The notes: generated by a model from the letters alone, not told the origin. DNA of 64,000 nt from Rhodospirillales bacterium (GCA_016699855.1 CP064988.1:3872501-3936500); one strand, 5' to 3'; shown: positions 32,149 through 42,231, numbered from the stretch's first letter. A program made the numbers and translations.

Positions 32149-32305
32149 CCCATCTCTCCTTTGCGGAACGCGGCCGGGCCGCGCGGGGGCGGACGTTAGC
32201 CGGCGGGCCCGGCGGCGTCCACGCCGGCGGCGCGCGGGGCAGGGCCGCGCCGGGGCTGTACACCGGCCTCGGCCGCCGTGCTATAGGCGCGCGCCGGGGA
32301 GCGCG

Positions 32306-33053
32306 ATGACCGACGATATCATTCTCGAGGCGAAGGGCCTGACCAAGGAGTTCCGGGGCTTCGTGGCCGTGAAGGACGTCGACCTGCGGGTCCGGCGCCA
32401 CACGATCCACGCCCTGATCGGACCCAACGGCGCCGGCAAGACGACCTGCTTCAACGTGCTGACGCATTTCCTGCCGCCGACCGCCGGCCGCATCACGTTC
32501 AACGGCCGCGACATCACCGGCAGCGCGCCGGCGGCGATCGCGCGCATGGGGCTGGTGCGCTCGTTCCAGATCTCGGCCGTGTTCCCGCATCTCTCGGTGC
32601 GCGAGAACGTGCGCGTGGCGCTGCAGCGCAAGCTCGGCAACTCGTTCCATTTCTGGCGCTCCGAGAAGGTGCTCGGCGCGCTCGACGACCGCGCGCTGGA
32701 GCTGATCCGCTCGGTCGGGCTGGCCGACTACGCCGAGTCGCCGGCGGTCGAGCTGCCCTACGGCCGCAAGCGGGCGCTGGAGATCGCCACCACGCTGGCG
32801 CTCGAGCCGGAGATGATGCTGCTCGACGAGCCGATGGCCGGGCTCGGCACCGAGGACATCGGCCGCATCGCCGCCCTGATCCGCGCCGCCGCCAAGGACC
32901 GCACGGTCCTGATGGTCGAGCACAACATGTCGGTCGTGGCCGAGCTGTCCGACACGATCACGGTGCTGGCGCGCGGCGAGGTGCTGGCCGAGGGACCCTA
33001 CGCCGAGGTGTCCAAGAATCCCGCCGTGATCGAGGCCTACGTGGGGACCGGCC

Positions 33054-33061
<8 letters not shown>
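32306..33061 (+). CDS. livG: ABC transporter ATP-binding protein, LivG type
   Basis: 251 residues from ATG 32306, GGGGA upstream. Nucleotide-binding subunit of the branched-chain-type importer: Walker A GPNGAGKTTCFN, LivG-style signature ELPYGRKRALEIA in place of LSGGQ, Walker B MMLLDEPMAGL, and the H-loop MVEHNMS. Cytoplasmic, pairs with LivF below the LivHM channel. Its end overlaps the LivF start by 8 bp. The upstream open frame to 32060 crosses the divergent promoter region and is not coding. Confidence 0.94.
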
Positions 33062-33758
<697 letters not shown>

Positions 33759-33803
33759 CCGCCATGCCGCGTCCGATACCGTCCGGCGCCGCGCGAGCGC
33801 CCC

Positions 33804-34685
33804 ATGTTTGAGCTGCTGGGCATCGCACCGCAGGCCCTGTTCGGCCAGCTGGCGGTCGGGCTCATCAACGGCGCGTTCTACGCCATGCTCAGCCTCGGGC
33901 TCGCCGTGATCTTCGGCATGCTCAACGTCATCAACTTCACGCACGGCGCGCAGTACATGGTCGGCGCGTTCGTGGCGTGGATGTTGCTGACGCTGCTCAA
34001 CATTCCGTTCTGGGTGGCGCTGGTGGTGGCGCCTATCGTCGTCGGCGCCTTCGGAGTGGTCCTCGAGCGCCTCGTGCTCAAGCGAATCTACCACCTCGAC
34101 CACCTCTACGGCTTCCTGCTGACCTTCGGCCTGGCGCTGATGATCGAGGGCGTGTTCCAGGTGCGCTGGGGCTCGTCCGGCCAGCCCTATCCGAACCCGT
34201 GGCCGGGCGGCAACGACCTCGGCTTCATGTTCCTGCCCAACTACCGGGCCTTCGTGGTCAGCGCCGCGCTCGTCGTCTGCCTCGCCACCTGGTACGCGAT
34301 CGAGCGCACGCGGCTGGGCGGCTACCTGCGCGCCGCGACCGAGAACCCGACCCTGGTGCGCGCCTTCGGCATCAACGTGCCGCGGCTGATCACGCTGACC
34401 TACGGGCTGGGCGTCGGGCTGGCGGCGCTGGCCGGCGTGCTTGCGGCGCCGATCTACCAGGTGTCGCCGCTGATGGGCACCAACCTCGTGCTGATCGTGT
34501 TCGCCGTCGTCGTCATCGGCGGCATGGGCTCGATCATGGGCTCGATCGTCACCGGCTTCGGCCTCGGCGTGGTCGAGGGCCTGACCAAGGTGTTCTACCC
34601 GCAGGCCTCCAGCACGGTGATCTTCGTCATCATGGCGATCGTCCTGCTGGTCAAACCGGCCGGCCTTTTCGGGCAGACCAAATGA
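33804..34685 (+). CDS. livH: branched-chain amino acid ABC transporter permease, LivH type
   Basis: 293-residue integral membrane permease with about eight helices. Opening LAVGLINGAFYAMLSLGLAVIFGM and VINFTHGAQYMVGAFV are characteristic of LivH, and the EAA-like cytoplasmic loop region holds GYLRAATENPTLVRAFGINV. ATGA overlap with the next permease gene. The pore is formed with LivM. Confidence 0.95.
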   Translation: MFELLGIAPQALFGQLAVGLINGAFYAMLSLGLAVIFGMLNVINFTHGAQYMVGAFVAWMLLTLLNIPFWVALVVAPIVVGAFGVVLERLVLKRIYHLDHLYGFLLTFGLALMIEGVFQVRWGSSGQPYPNPWPGGNDLGFMFLPNYRAFVVSAALVVCLATWYAIERTRLGGYLRAATENPTLVRAFGINVPRLITLTYGLGVGLAALAGVLAAPIYQVSPLMGTNLVLIVFAVVVIGGMGSIMGSIVTGFGLGVVEGLTKVFYPQASSTVIFVIMAIVLLVKPAGLFGQTK

Positions 34686-35614
34686 ACCCGCGCCTGATCG
34701 CCCTCGTCCTGCTGGCGCTGGCCCTGGCCGCGCCGTGGTTCGCCTATCCGATCTTCCTGATGAAGGCGCTGTGCTTCGCGCTGTTCGCCTGCTCGTTCAA
34801 CCTGCTGCTGGGCTACGCCGGGCTGCTGAGCTTTGGCCACGCGATGTTCTTCGGCATCGCGGGCTACTGCTTCGGCCACGCGGTCAAGGCGTGGGGCCTG
34901 CCGCCCGAGCTCGCGATCCTGTTCGGCGTCGCCGGCGCGGCGGCGCTCGGCCTGGTGACCGGCGCGCTGGCGATCCGCCGCCAAGGCATCTATTTCGCGA
35001 TGATCACGCTGGCGTTCAGCCAGATGGTCTACTTCTTCTGCATCCAGGCGCCGTTCACCGGCGGCGAGGACGGGCTGCAGGGCATCGGCCGTCCGCCGCT
35101 GCTGGGCGGGCTGCTCCCGACCAAGGACGACAAGGTCCTGTACTACGTCGTGCTGGCCATCTTCCTGTTCGGCTACGGCGCCATCCACCGCGTCATCCAC
35201 TCGCCGTTCGGCCAGGTGCTCAAGGCGATCCGCGACAACGAGCAGCGCGCCCTGTCGCTGGGCTACAACGCCGACCGCTACAAGCTGCTGGCCTTCGTGC
35301 TCTCCGCCGCGCTGGCCGGGCTGGCCGGTTCGACCAAGGCGCTGGTGCTGCAGTTCGCGACCTTGACGGACGTCAGCGCCGGCACCTCCGGCGAGGTCGT
35401 GCTGATGGCGCTGGTCGGCGGCCTGGGCACCATCGTCGGCCCTGTCGTCGGCGCCTTCGTGATCATCACGATGCAGAACTACCTGGCCTCGGCGGGGGAG
35501 TGGATCCTGGTCATCCAGGGCGGCATCTTCGTGGTCATCGTGCTGGCCTTCCGCCGCGGCCTGGTGGGCGAGCTGACGGCGTTCTGGCAGGCGCGCTTCA
35601 AATCCGCGAAATAA
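34682..35614 (+). CDS. livM: branched-chain amino acid ABC transporter permease, LivM type
   Basis: 310-residue permease starting at ATG 34682, overlapping the livH stop by four bases. LivM hallmarks: LCFALFACSFNLLLGYAGLL, SFGHAMFFGIAGYCFGH, the cytoplasmic loop SPFGQVLKAIRDNEQRALSL and C-terminal VGGLGTIVGPVVGAF. Completes a five-gene importer (binding protein, LivG, LivF, LivH, LivM). No further gene is coupled after it; the kinase follows 47 bp downstream on the same strand and may have its own signals. Confidence 0.95.
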   Translation: MNPRLIALVLLALALAAPWFAYPIFLMKALCFALFACSFNLLLGYAGLLSFGHAMFFGIAGYCFGHAVKAWGLPPELAILFGVAGAAALGLVTGALAIRRQGIYFAMITLAFSQMVYFFCIQAPFTGGEDGLQGIGRPPLLGGLLPTKDDKVLYYVVLAIFLFGYGAIHRVIHSPFGQVLKAIRDNEQRALSLGYNADRYKLLAFVLSAALAGLAGSTKALVLQFATLTDVSAGTSGEVVLMALVGGLGTIVGPVVGAFVIITMQNYLASAGEWILVIQGGIFVVIVLAFRRGLVGELTAFWQARFKSAK

Positions 35615-35661
35615 TCCGCGCGCCCGGCGCGCGCGGCGCGCGGACGCGCTAACATCGCGGC

Positions 35662-36561
35662 ATGGCCACGCTTCCCCCGCCCATGGTCACGGCGCCCGCC
35701 GTCGCGCGCGCGCTCCCTTTCGCGCCGCACAGCGTGCTCGAGAACCCCTCGACCGGCACCGCCTACCGGCTGCTCGAGCCGATCGGCGAGGGCTATTTCG
35801 GCATCGTCTACGCCGCCATCGACTCGTGGGAGAACGACCTCGCGATCAAGGTGCTGAAGCCGCACGCCTCGCCGTGGCTGAACGCCACCAAGGCGGCCGC
35901 CGAGGTCGACAAGCTGGTGATGCTGCGCAGCCCGTTCTTCACCTACATCTACGAGGCGTTCGCGCTCGACGGCCAGTTCTGCATCGTCACGGAGCGTTGC
36001 GAGCACACGCTGTCGCGGGCGCTGGGCCAGCCGTGGTTCAAGGGCCCGCACTCGGTCCGCTCGGTGGCGCGCTGCGTGCTCCAGGCGGTGCACCGCATGC
36101 ATGAGTTCCAACTCGTGCACCAGGACATCCATCTCGACAACGTGTTCGTCTCGGTGGCGCGCGACGAGCTGGTCGGGGGGCCCGCCGGCGCCACCGGCTT
36201 CAAGCTCGGCGACGTCGGCCTGGCCAAGCCGGTGGGTCAGCTCGATCCGGCCAACACCAACGTCAACCCCGACACCATCGCGCCGGAGTTCCTCGATCCG
36301 GCGGCGTTCGGGGCGCCCGACCACCGCGTCGACATCTACCACAGCGCGCTGCTGCTGCTGCAGGTGCTGGTCGGCCGACGGCTGAACTTCACGCGGGCGC
36401 AGATCCACGACGGCGCGCCCGGCCGCGCCGCCGCCGCGCTCGGCACGCCGCTGGGCCACGCGCTGTCGCAGGCCCTGCGGCGGCGGGTCGACGGCCGTCC
36501 CGCCTCGGCGCGCGACCTGTGGAGCGCGATCGCGCAGGCGGCGGTGGCGTCGGCGTCGTGA
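35662..36561 (+). CDS. serine/threonine protein kinase-like protein
   Basis: 299 residues, soluble. Hanks-type kinase core: Gly loop GEGYFGIVY (about 42-50), Lys in NDLAIKVLK, catalytic loop HQDIHLDNVF with the Asp and Asn intact though HRD is HQD, metal site GDVGLAK with DFG changed to DVG, and APEFLDP for the APE motif. No membrane helix or sensor domain follows, unlike most bacterial kinases, so it is probably activated by a partner. Phosphorylation activity is plausible but not certain. Substrate unknown; no phosphatase gene is adjacent. Confidence 0.85.
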   Translation: MATLPPPMVTAPAVARALPFAPHSVLENPSTGTAYRLLEPIGEGYFGIVYAAIDSWENDLAIKVLKPHASPWLNATKAAAEVDKLVMLRSPFFTYIYEAFALDGQFCIVTERCEHTLSRALGQPWFKGPHSVRSVARCVLQAVHRMHEFQLVHQDIHLDNVFVSVARDELVGGPAGATGFKLGDVGLAKPVGQLDPANTNVNPDTIAPEFLDPAAFGAPDHRVDIYHSALLLLQVLVGRRLNFTRAQIHDGAPGRAAAALGTPLGHALSQALRRRVDGRPASARDLWSAIAQAAVASAS

Positions 36562-36602
36562 CCCGGCGCGGCCGCCGCGCGTCGTCGGCGGAATCGGCGG
36601 TG

Positions 36603-36627
36603 GCGATGGACGTTTGAAGTCCATCGC
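36603..36627 (+). promoter_or_regulatory. leader hairpin ahead of the DUF4142 gene
   Basis: GCGATGGAC and its exact complement GTCCATCGC with loop GTTTGAA, ending 4 bases before the CGGAGG ribosome site of the gene at 36643. It could shield or expose that site, or act as a weak terminator for the kinase transcript. Confidence 0.4.
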
Positions 36628-36642
36628 ACACCGGAGGTTTCA

Positions 36643-37185
36643 ATGAATCGTTCATCTCGCCGCGCGCTGTTGGCCGCGGTCGCCATCGCCGTCGCCGTTC
36701 CCGCCTTCGTCGCCGTTCCGCCCGCGTTCGCGCAGAGCATGGACCAGACCGGCGGCACGACCACGTTCGTCCGTCTCGCGTCGCTCGGCGGCCATTTCGG
36801 CATCGAATCCAGCCAGATCGCGCTGCAGCGGTCGCGCGATCCCGGCGTCCGCGGCTTCGCCCAGCGCATGATCGACTCGCATGGCCAGGCGCTGAACGAT
36901 CTGAAGTTCACCAACGACGCGAACGCCAACGCCTCGATGCCGCAGCAGCTGACCGGCGACTACCAGGCGATGATCAACGAGCTGCGCGGCACGCCGGACG
37001 AGCGTTTCGACGGCGTCTACATGTCGATGCAGGTCCAGGGACACCAGACCGCGCTCGCGATGTTCACCGACTACGCCCGCGTCGGCAGCGTCGACTCGCT
37101 GCGCAAGCTGGCGGTCAAGTGGATGCCGCTGATCGAGGCGAACTTGAAGGACGCGCAGACCGTTCTGGGCGCGGTCTCGCGGTAG
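36643..37185 (+). CDS. DUF4142 periplasmic protein
   Basis: 180 residues. Signal peptide 1-30 (LAAVAIAVAVPAFVAV, cleaved after AFA). The mature part is an all-helical ferritin-like DUF4142 domain: FVRLASLGGHFGIESSQIAL, RGFAQRMIDSHGQAL and QGHQTALAMF. Members are linked to envelope stress but have no proven activity. ATG 36643 has CGGAGG six bases upstream. A very strong hairpin follows the stop. Confidence 0.9.
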   Translation: MNRSSRRALLAAVAIAVAVPAFVAVPPAFAQSMDQTGGTTTFVRLASLGGHFGIESSQIALQRSRDPGVRGFAQRMIDSHGQALNDLKFTNDANANASMPQQLTGDYQAMINELRGTPDERFDGVYMSMQVQGHQTALAMFTDYARVGSVDSLRKLAVKWMPLIEANLKDAQTVLGAVSR

Positions 37186-37237
37186 GTCCGGAACCGGTCC
37201 GGGCGGCGGCTTCGGCCGCCCGGCGCCACCGGCCCGT

Positions 37238-37294
37238 CCGGCCGCACGAAACGAGGGCCGCCCACTCCGGGCGGCCCTCGTTTCGTGCGGCCGG
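37238..37294. terminator. perfect 26-bp hairpin, bidirectional terminator-like
   Basis: Arms of 26 bp (starting CCGGCCGCACGAAACGAGGG) pair perfectly around loop ACTCC. Each arm contains GAAACG/CGTTTC, giving a short T-containing run on both strands. It lies about 50 bp past the DUF4142 stop and beyond the end of the convergent lipoprotein gene, so it probably separates the two converging transcripts. Confidence 0.7.
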
Positions 37295-37462
37295 ATGTCG
37301 ACGGCGCTGCGCGGTTCCTCCCGCCGCCGTGGCGCGGCGCGAAAGCCGGTGCCGTGGTGTTCATCCCGCGTCTCGACGGCGGGAGGAACGGCGCAACGTC
37401 GTGCCGCCGGTCGATGGCGGCCCTCCCTCCCGGCCGCGTCGCGGCCGGGAGGGTCCGTCGAA

Positions 37463-37687
37463 CTAGTAGCGGTTGCGGTCCGGCGTGGTCGCCGCGCCGA
37501 CGCCGGCGCCCACGACACCGCCCACGACGGCGCCCGGCAGCACGCCGATGCCGGTCACGCCGCCCACGACCGCGCCGGAGCCGGCGCCGATGGCGCCGCC
37601 GGTGACCGCGCGCTGGCCCCACGTGTCGCCGCAGGCCGTGAGGCCGAGAAGGATTGCCGAAGCCGCGATGATCTTGCTGGTCGACAT
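37463..37687 (-). CDS. small glycine-zipper lipoprotein
   Basis: 74 residues from ATG 37687, with GGAGG upstream. Lipoprotein signal MSTSKIIAASAILLGLTACG with lipobox LTAC, then two glycine-zipper stretches (GGAIGAGSGAVVGGVTGIG and GAVVGGVVGAGVGAA) that favour membrane insertion or oligomers, and a short tail TPDRNRY. Osmotically or envelope-stress induced relatives are common. The much longer reading frame upstream is the antisense of other sequence. Confidence 0.85.
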   Translation of the reverse strand: MSTSKIIAASAILLGLTACGDTWGQRAVTGGAIGAGSGAVVGGVTGIGVLPGAVVGGVVGAGVGAATTPDRNRY

Positions 37688-37837
37688 GAGAACCTCCGAG
37701 TGATGCTTGGACGTCAACGCGGCCCCCGGTGGAGGGTTCCGTGTCGCCAATTCATCGCCCGGGGACAAGTCGGCGCGCGGGCGTAACGAAGGCGGAAACG
37801 TGGCGGTGTCCGCCGGGAGGGATGACGCCGATCCTGG

Positions 37838-38040
37838 AGTCCTCCGCCCTTCTTCCCCGTCTTCGAGGGATAAGGTGCCCGAAGGTGCACCGCCGCTGCC
37901 GCGTGGGCATGAGGGGGCATCGTCCTCACCATCACCCGCGCCGCGCGCGCCATGCCGGCGATCTCGCGGATGCGCCGAACCGCGCCCCTCATCCGACGCT
38001 TCGCGCCACCTTCTTCCCGATCCGTACAAGGACGGGGGGG
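37838..38040. repeat. degenerate family B palindromic repeats in a 380-bp gene-free gap
   Basis: Between the lipoprotein start (37687) and the ribF stop (38068) no gene is seen. The gap holds decayed copies of family B: CTTCGAGGGATAAGGTGCCC with GGGCATGAGGGGG, and farther on CCCCTCATCCGACGCTTCGC with CACCTTCTTCCC. The sequences are far from the intact copies near 54.0 and 63.0 kb, so these are old. Confidence 0.6.
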
Positions 38041-38067
38041 AGAGGGGAGTCTGGTCGGCGTCGGACG

Positions 38068-39015
38068 CTACGCGGGTTCGGCGGCCAGGATTGTCCGGGC
38101 GGCCTGGCTGTCGGCGGCGATCTGGGCCTTGAGCGCGTCGAGGCCGGCGAACTTCATCTCCGGCCGGATGAAGTCGACGAACTCGACGCGCATCGTCCGG
38201 CCGTAGAGGTCGCCGGCGTAGTCGAAGACGTGGACCTCGAAATTCTCCGCGATCTTGCCGAAGGTCGGACGGCGCCCGAGATTGGCGACCGCGTCGCGCC
38301 ACACCGTCGCGCCGTCCTCCTCGACGCCGCAGCGTACCGCGTAGACGCCGAAGCGCGGCCGCAGGTGCTCGCCGAGCGCGACGTTGGCGGTGGGGAAGCC
38401 GATCGTGCGGCCGCGCTGGTCGCCTTTCTCGACGACGCCCTCGATCTCCCATCGGTGGCCCAGCAGCTCCGCCGCCTCGCGCGCCATGCCGGCGCGCAGC
38501 GCCTCGCGGATGCGGGTCGAGGAGTAGATCTCGCCTTCGCGCATGACCGGCGGCACGATGTCGACGCCGAAACCGCGGGCCGCGCCGAGCCGCTGCAGCA
38601 GATCGACGTTGCCGGAGCGCCGCGCGCCGAAGGTGAAATCGTAGCCGCAGACCACGTGGCGTGCGCCGAGCCCCTCGACCAGAACGCGGTCGACGAATTC
38701 CTCGGCCGGCAGCGCCGCGAACGCCGCGTCGAAGCGCTGCGCCAGAACGGCGCCGGCGCCGTGGCGCGCCAGCAGCCGCGTCTTGGCCGCCGCCGCGGTG
38801 AGGCGGAACGGCGCGGTGTCGGCGACGAAGAAGGCGCGCGGATGCGGCTCGAAGGTCAGCGCCAGCACCGGCGCGGCGGCGCCGGCGGATCCGCGCGCGA
38901 CGCGCAGCAGCGCCTGGTGGCCGGGATGCACGCCGTCGAAATTGCCCATCGCCACGGCGGCGCCGCGCCACGCCGCCGGCACGTCGCGCCAGCGCTCGAA
39001 CACGGGGATCGTCAT
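38068..39015 (-). CDS. ribF: bifunctional riboflavin kinase/FAD synthetase
   Basis: 315 residues. Makes FMN and FAD. The N-terminal FAD synthetase (nucleotidyltransferase) has AVAMGNFDGVHPGHQAL and YSSTRIREALRAG; the C-terminal riboflavin kinase has GRTIGFPTANVAL and the GRRPTFG segment. Length is normal. The MaoC gene lies 19 bp upstream on the same strand, so they are probably co-transcribed. In many relatives ribF precedes ileS; here they are 20 kb apart. Confidence 0.96.
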   Translation of the reverse strand: MTIPVFERWRDVPAAWRGAAVAMGNFDGVHPGHQALLRVARGSAGAAAPVLALTFEPHPRAFFVADTAPFRLTAAAAKTRLLARHGAGAVLAQRFDAAFAALPAEEFVDRVLVEGLGARHVVCGYDFTFGARRSGNVDLLQRLGAARGFGVDIVPPVMREGEIYSSTRIREALRAGMAREAAELLGHRWEIEGVVEKGDQRGRTIGFPTANVALGEHLRPRFGVYAVRCGVEEDGATVWRDAVANLGRRPTFGKIAENFEVHVFDYAGDLYGRTMRVEFVDFIRPEMKFAGLDALKAQIAADSQAARTILAAEPA

Positions 39016-39034
39016 GTCGCGCGTTCCGTTCCGC

Positions 39035-39478
39035 TCACTTGGCGCGGCGCGGCGCCATCACGACGGCCTCGCCGTCGATCACGACGCGGTCGCCGACCCT
39101 GCACACCGTCTCGAGCCGCACGCGCCGGCGCTCGGCCACGATCTCGACGATGGTCGCGGTGGCCGTCACCGTGTCGCCGATGACCACGGGCGAGCGGAAG
39201 TTCAAGGTCTGCGACACGTAGAGCGCGCCGGGCCCCGGCAGCTTGGTGCCGACGACGGTCGAGATGAAGCTGCCCGACAGCATGCCATGCGCGATGCGCG
39301 TGCCGAACCGCGTGGTGCGCGCGAACTCCTCGTGCAGGTGGATCGGATTGGTGTCGCCGGACACGCCGGCGAAGGCCATGATGTCGGCCTCCGTGACGGT
39401 CTTGCCGAACACCGCCGACATGCCGACGGAGAGATCCTCGAGATAGAGGCCGTGCATCCGCTCGGCGATCGACGTCAT
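39035..39478 (-). CDS. MaoC-family enoyl-CoA hydratase
   Basis: 147-residue hot-dog hydratase, (R)-specific enoyl-CoA hydratase type. Active-site Asp/His motif in FAGVSGDTNPIHLHEEFA and the following RIAHGMLSGSFIS are diagnostic. It hydrates trans-2-enoyl-CoA, feeding beta-oxidation intermediates to polyhydroxyalkanoate or lipid synthesis. Placed between the amidase and ribF, all on the minus strand. ATG 39478 has GGGAGGATGG just upstream. Confidence 0.93.
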   Translation of the reverse strand: MTSIAERMHGLYLEDLSVGMSAVFGKTVTEADIMAFAGVSGDTNPIHLHEEFARTTRFGTRIAHGMLSGSFISTVVGTKLPGPGALYVSQTLNFRSPVVIGDTVTATATIVEIVAERRRVRLETVCRVGDRVVIDGEAVVMAPRRAK

Positions 39479-39545
39479 TCCATCCTCCCGTTCGTCTTCG
39501 AGTTTCTCCCACTCCTCCGCTTCGCGATGGAGAGGGATCCGCCTC

Positions 39546-40970
39546 CTAGTGCCGCACCACCGGGTCGATCGGCAGGCGCTTGTACAGGCCGAGCGCCTCC
39601 TCGAACAGGCGCGCGGCCTGCAGCAGCGCGCCCTCGCCGCGCGGGCGGCCGACGAGCTGCATGCCGACCGGCAGGCCCGACCGCGTGAAGCCGCACGGCA
39701 CGCAGATCGCGGGGAAGCCCGACATCGTGACGATCGAGCTGCCCAGCACCCAGTCGATGTAGCTGGGCATCTTCCGGCCGTTGATCTCCTCGACGTAGCG
39801 CTTCTCGACGGGGAACGGCTCGACCGGCGCGCCCGGGAAGCACATCACGTCCCAGGTCGAGAAGAACTGCGCGAAGCGCTGGATCAGGGCGCCCTGCGCC
39901 TTGGCGGCGTCGCGCACGTTCTCGGCCGTCAGCGAGCGGCCGTACTCGATGTTCCAGACCACCTCGGGCTTCAGCAGGTCGCGGTGCGCGTCGAGCGTGG
40001 CGCCGTGGGTCGCCGCCATGTTGTGGCCGCGGAACACCTGGAAGGCGTCGCGCGCGCCGGCGCAGTCGGGCGACGCCGCGTCGGTGGTGGCGCCCAGCTC
40101 CTTGAAGCGCGCGAAGGCCGCGGTCGTGATCTCCATGATCTCGGGGTCCGTCGGGCACAGCCCGCCGAACGTGCCGGCCCACGCGACCCTGGCCGGCGCG
40201 ACGGGCGCGGCGACCTGCGTCGAATACGCCACCGCCGGCGCGTCGTAGGTCAGCGGATCGCGGATGTCGTGGCGCGCCTCGGCGTCGAGCATCAGCGCCA
40301 CGTCGGCGACGCAGCGCCCCATCGGGCCGTGCAGCGACAGCGTGTTGAGCGGCAGCGCCGTCGGTCCGGTCGGGATGCGTCCCGGACTCGGGCGGAAGCC
40401 GACCACGCCGCAGAAACTGGCGGGCGTGCGCAGCGAGCCGCCGAGGTCGGAACCGGTCGCCAGCCAGATCTCGCCCGAGGCCAGCGCCACCGCCGAACCG
40501 CCCGACGAGCCGGCGCAGGTCATGCGCGTGTCCCACGGGTTGCGCGTGACGCCGAACACCTCGTTGAAGGTCTGCGCGCCGGCGCCGTACTCCGGCGTGT
40601 TGGTCTTGCCGATGACGAGCCCGCCATAGGCCTCGAGATGCTGCACCGTCAGATCGGTGCGGGCCGAGACGTTGTCCTTCATCACGCGCGAGCCGAAGGT
40701 GGTGCGCACGCCCTCGACGTCCTCGAGGTCCTTGACCGCGATCGGCAGGCCGGCGAGCCAGCCGGGATGGCCGGCGTTGCGCGTGTCGAGGGATTTGGCG
40801 CGGGTCCGCGCCCGGTCGTAGGTCCGCGTCACCATGGCGTTGAGCGCGCCGTCCACCTCGGCGATGCGCGCCTCGGCCGCGTCGATCAGATCCAGCGGCG
40901 AAACCTTCTTCCTCTTGAGCAGGTCGACCGCGGCGACGGCGGTCAGACGGCACAGCGACGTGTCGGCCAA
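39546..40970 (-). CDS. amidase (amidase signature family)
   Basis: 474 residues. Amidase-signature enzyme with the Ser-cisSer-Lys triad: Lys in PIAVKDLEDVEG, cis-Ser in CAGSSGGSAVALASG and nucleophile Ser in ATGSDLGGSLRTPA. It cleaves a carboxamide or aryl amide. It is on the same strand as the MaoC and ribF genes; the gap to MaoC is 67 bp. No GatB/GatC genes nearby, so it is not the tRNA amidotransferase subunit. Confidence 0.94.
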   Translation of the reverse strand: MADTSLCRLTAVAAVDLLKRKKVSPLDLIDAAEARIAEVDGALNAMVTRTYDRARTRAKSLDTRNAGHPGWLAGLPIAVKDLEDVEGVRTTFGSRVMKDNVSARTDLTVQHLEAYGGLVIGKTNTPEYGAGAQTFNEVFGVTRNPWDTRMTCAGSSGGSAVALASGEIWLATGSDLGGSLRTPASFCGVVGFRPSPGRIPTGPTALPLNTLSLHGPMGRCVADVALMLDAEARHDIRDPLTYDAPAVAYSTQVAAPVAPARVAWAGTFGGLCPTDPEIMEITTAAFARFKELGATTDAASPDCAGARDAFQVFRGHNMAATHGATLDAHRDLLKPEVVWNIEYGRSLTAENVRDAAKAQGALIQRFAQFFSTWDVMCFPGAPVEPFPVEKRYVEEINGRKMPSYIDWVLGSSIVTMSGFPAICVPCGFTRSGLPVGMQLVGRPRGEGALLQAARLFEEALGLYKRLPIDPVVRH

Positions 40971-41061
40971 GTTCGCGTTCCCCCTCGTCGGGGTCGCAGG
41001 CGGCGCCCCGGTTTCCAGTCCCTTATCACGCGCCGCGCGCCGCCGGAATGCGCGCCGCCGC

Positions 41062-42135
41062 TCACCCCGTGCCCAGCACCCTGCGCATCAGCGATTCCGC
41101 ATCGCGGCAATCCGTCAGCTCGTTGACGAAGATCGACGGCCACGCCGCGCGGATGGAGCGCTGGACGCCGGCGCGGTCGACGATGTCCTGCAGGAATTCG
41201 ATGAAACGTTCGCGCTCGGCGCGCATGCGCGCCACTACGCCGGCGCGGATCCCGGCCGGGTCCGGCGCCCGGCGCACCCACGCCGCGACCGCGTCGGCCA
41301 CGGCGCGCGGATCGGGTTCGACCTCGGTCCACCACGCCGGATCGGCGTAGTGATCGCGTCCGCCGATCGACGGTGTCGAGACGACGGGACGGCCGCACAG
41401 CATGTACTCGACCACGGCGCGGTTGGCGCCCTCGACCGCCGACAGCGCCAGCCCGACGCGCGACCGGTTGATGACGGCGGCGACCTCGGCGCGGTCGAGC
41501 CGGCGGTAGTCGGCGCCGAACATGCCGTTGCAGAACGTGGCGCCGGGCATCGCCGCGCGCACGCCCGTCCAGTAGGCCAGCACTTCCGCGCTGGCGCCGG
41601 GCCAGTTGTCGGCGATCAACGCCAGCCGCGGCACGTCGCGCGCCAGCGCGTGGCGCTTCCACGCCAGCGGCGCGGCGTTGAGCACGGCGTCGTGGATCGG
41701 CACCGCCGCCGGATCGATCTCGAAGAACCGCTCCTCGATGAAGGTCTGGCCGTTGAACAGCTCCGCCGGCACGCCGCGCTGACGGCACAACTCCACCTCG
41801 GCGGCGGTCGACGACAGCGCCACCAGCCTGTGCGCGGGGTACGCCGCGGCGTGCGCGCGCCACGCCCGCGCCAGCCGGTCGGCGCCGTCGCCGGCCTCGA
41901 GCGTCCAGGTCGGGCGCACCAGCCAGGTCAACGGCACGCCGTCGAGCCACGGCCCCATCAGCTCGAGGCCGCCCATCGGCAGGTCCATGCGGGCGATGCC
42001 GACCAGGATCAGCGGGTCGCGGCACAGCATCCCGCCCGAGAACGCGTTGGTCCACGTCCTGGGCGGCGGCTCGACCTTGGGTGCGGCGGGCCCGCTGGCG
42101 GCGGCCGGGCGCCGCGCCGGTTTCGTCCTGCGCAT
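41062..42135 (-). CDS. glycosyltransferase, GT-B fold
   Basis: 357 residues. The C-terminal Rossmann half contains GLALSAVEGANRAVVEYMLC followed by GRPVVSTPSIGGRDHYADP, the nucleotide-sugar binding E(x7)E-like region of family-1/4 type transferases. The N-terminal half carries LILVGIARMDLP. No membrane segment. Divergent from the APH gene (about 96 bp between starts). Transfers a sugar to an unknown acceptor; no polysaccharide cluster surrounds it. Confidence 0.82.
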   Translation of the reverse strand: MRRTKPARRPAAASGPAAPKVEPPPRTWTNAFSGGMLCRDPLILVGIARMDLPMGGLELMGPWLDGVPLTWLVRPTWTLEAGDGADRLARAWRAHAAAYPAHRLVALSSTAAEVELCRQRGVPAELFNGQTFIEERFFEIDPAAVPIHDAVLNAAPLAWKRHALARDVPRLALIADNWPGASAEVLAYWTGVRAAMPGATFCNGMFGADYRRLDRAEVAAVINRSRVGLALSAVEGANRAVVEYMLCGRPVVSTPSIGGRDHYADPAWWTEVEPDPRAVADAVAAWVRRAPDPAGIRAGVVARMRAERERFIEFLQDIVDRAGVQRSIRAAWPSIFVNELTDCRDAESLMRRVLGTG

Positions 42136-42231
42136 CGGCGCCTCCTAGCATCGCGGGGCGATTGTCGCATCCGGCGCGGCGTGCGAGATTTCGCTGAACG
42201 ACGGTTCACCACGCGATCGATCCTGGAGCCC

